Assembly (NCBI RefSeq): GCF_030538695.1
Contig: NZ_JAUNTN010000008.1
Location: forward strand, 59,194-123,193
Source: Paracoccus sp. (in: a-proteobacteria)
GTDB taxonomy: Bacteria > Pseudomonadota > Alphaproteobacteria > Rhodobacterales > Rhodobacteraceae
Direction of reading: 5' to 3'
Length of the DNA: 64,000 nucleotides
Positions 63,561 to 64,000 of this stretch are shown here, one piece after another. A program made the position numbers and the translations under genes. Each line of letters begins with the position of its first letter. The first letter of the stretch is position 1. Below the pieces are notes generated by a model, which saw only the letters and a program-made list of their open reading frames with translations, was not told the origin of the DNA and ran no database searches.

Positions 63561-63983
63561 ATGAACCCTATTCATGGAGGTCCGGGGCCGGACAATCTTT
63601 TGGGAACGGAGTCGGTGGATTTTATTTCTGGAGGGGCCGGAAATGATACTATATATGGCCTTGGAGGTAGCGATACTTTGATGGGCGGAGGCGGCAATGA
63701 TCGTATTTACGGCGGTCTTGGGCGCGATGTTATTTATGGGGATGCTGGAAATGATACGATTGTCGTCAATGACCAGCCTGATTACATTTATTTATCTGGT
63801 GACAATATAAATGGCGGGGATGGTGTTGACACATTGTATATCGAATCTTCTGGCAGGAATGTTGCGGATATTCTTTTTGTGAAAATAGGTGAAGTTACGA
63901 ATGTTGAAAAAATCCATATTCAGTCAGGTTGGAAGGTAGTTATTCATGACCTGCCCCCCGAAAGATCCCTCACTTTAATGTAG
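63561..63983 (+). CDS. Small RTX-repeat (hemolysin-type calcium-binding) protein
   Basis: 140 residues. Nonapeptide RTX repeats (GGAGNDTIYGLGGSDTLMGG, then GGGNDRIYGGLGRDVIYGDA, then GNDTI) occupy about residues 24-70 and would bind Ca2+ in a beta-roll. A later part (GDNINGGDGVDTLYIESSG, VTNVEKIHIQSGW) is typical of the domain after RTX blocks. No enzymatic domain or N-terminal signal is present; type I secretion is possible through the RTX region. GGAGG precedes ATG 63561; an in-frame ATG at 63549 lies before that site. The gene is AT-rich relative to the rest of the window. Confidence 0.85.
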   Translation: MNPIHGGPGPDNLLGTESVDFISGGAGNDTIYGLGGSDTLMGGGGNDRIYGGLGRDVIYGDAGNDTIVVNDQPDYIYLSGDNINGGDGVDTLYIESSGRNVADILFVKIGEVTNVEKIHIQSGWKVVIHDLPPERSLTLM

Positions 63984-64000
63984 AGTCTGCTCAACCGCGA

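Overview
The window is GC-rich DNA with short intergenic gaps, ATGA-type start/stop overlaps and an alphaproteobacterial gene set. The regB-senC-regA-hvrA redox cluster, SecB, a Tim44-like adaptor beside an Smr protein, hslVU, and the oxygen-dependent cobalamin pathway (CobG, CobF, CobN) point to a Rhodobacteraceae member, probably Paracoccus-like. This assignment comes from gene content and protein resemblance; no search was run.

Layout. 1-6.4 kb is a catabolic region: a minus-strand operon of an exported flavin amine oxidase, a small cytochrome c and a RidA-like protein (cut by the window edge), facing plus-strand genes for an exported alpha/beta hydrolase, an exported metallo-beta-lactamase-fold hydrolase and an NCS1 permease. 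6.4-11.6 kb is the fructose PTS operon fruB-fruK-fruA. gyrB follows, then two tandem outer-membrane barrel genes whose terminators are duplicated with them. 16.2-20.7 kb has an Lrp-type regulator divergent from a class V PLP enzyme, then pxpB-pxpC-pxpA (5-oxoprolinase).

20.8-34.7 kb is the cobalamin locus. A cobalamin riboswitch precedes a CbiM-like permease and cobF, a DUF1636 gene, cobW, cobN, cobG, cobH, cobI and cobJ. cobK is inverted, and its start codon overlaps that of cobL; cobL, cobE, cobM and cobB follow. A Crp/Fnr regulator converges on cobB. Together these cover precorrin-2 to hydrogenobyrinic acid a,c-diamide plus the large cobalt chelatase subunit. cobA, cobS, cobT and the late genes are not here.

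35.6-42 kb is tamA-tamB (outer-membrane assembly). 42-46.8 kb holds a membrane-anchored PAS protein with a CtrA-type site upstream, then regB, senC, regA and hvrA. 46.8-52.8 kb is housekeeping: HD hydrolase, secB, fxsA, Tim44-like, smr, a small membrane protein, and hslU and hslV separated by an opposite-strand gene for an exported WYL-like protein. 52.8-59.3 kb has an atypical SDR, a small membrane protein, a tandem glycine riboswitch with gcvT-gcvH-gcvP, thioredoxin trxC and tRNA-Ala(CGC). 59.3-62.4 kb encodes a glycosyltransferase, an MFS transporter and a GST. The last 1.6 kb is visibly AT-richer and looks accessory: an unrecognised gene with an in-frame stop near its 5' end, and a small RTX-repeat protein.

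Points most worth a second look: the amine oxidase/cytochrome c/RidA operon (a possible amine:cytochrome c dehydrogenase system), a 12-bp hairpin burying the trxC ribosome-binding site, the cobK/cobL overlapping start codons, the split hslUV locus, the SDR without its catalytic Tyr/Lys, the dispersed GGATATTT repeat, and the interrupted gene at the right end.
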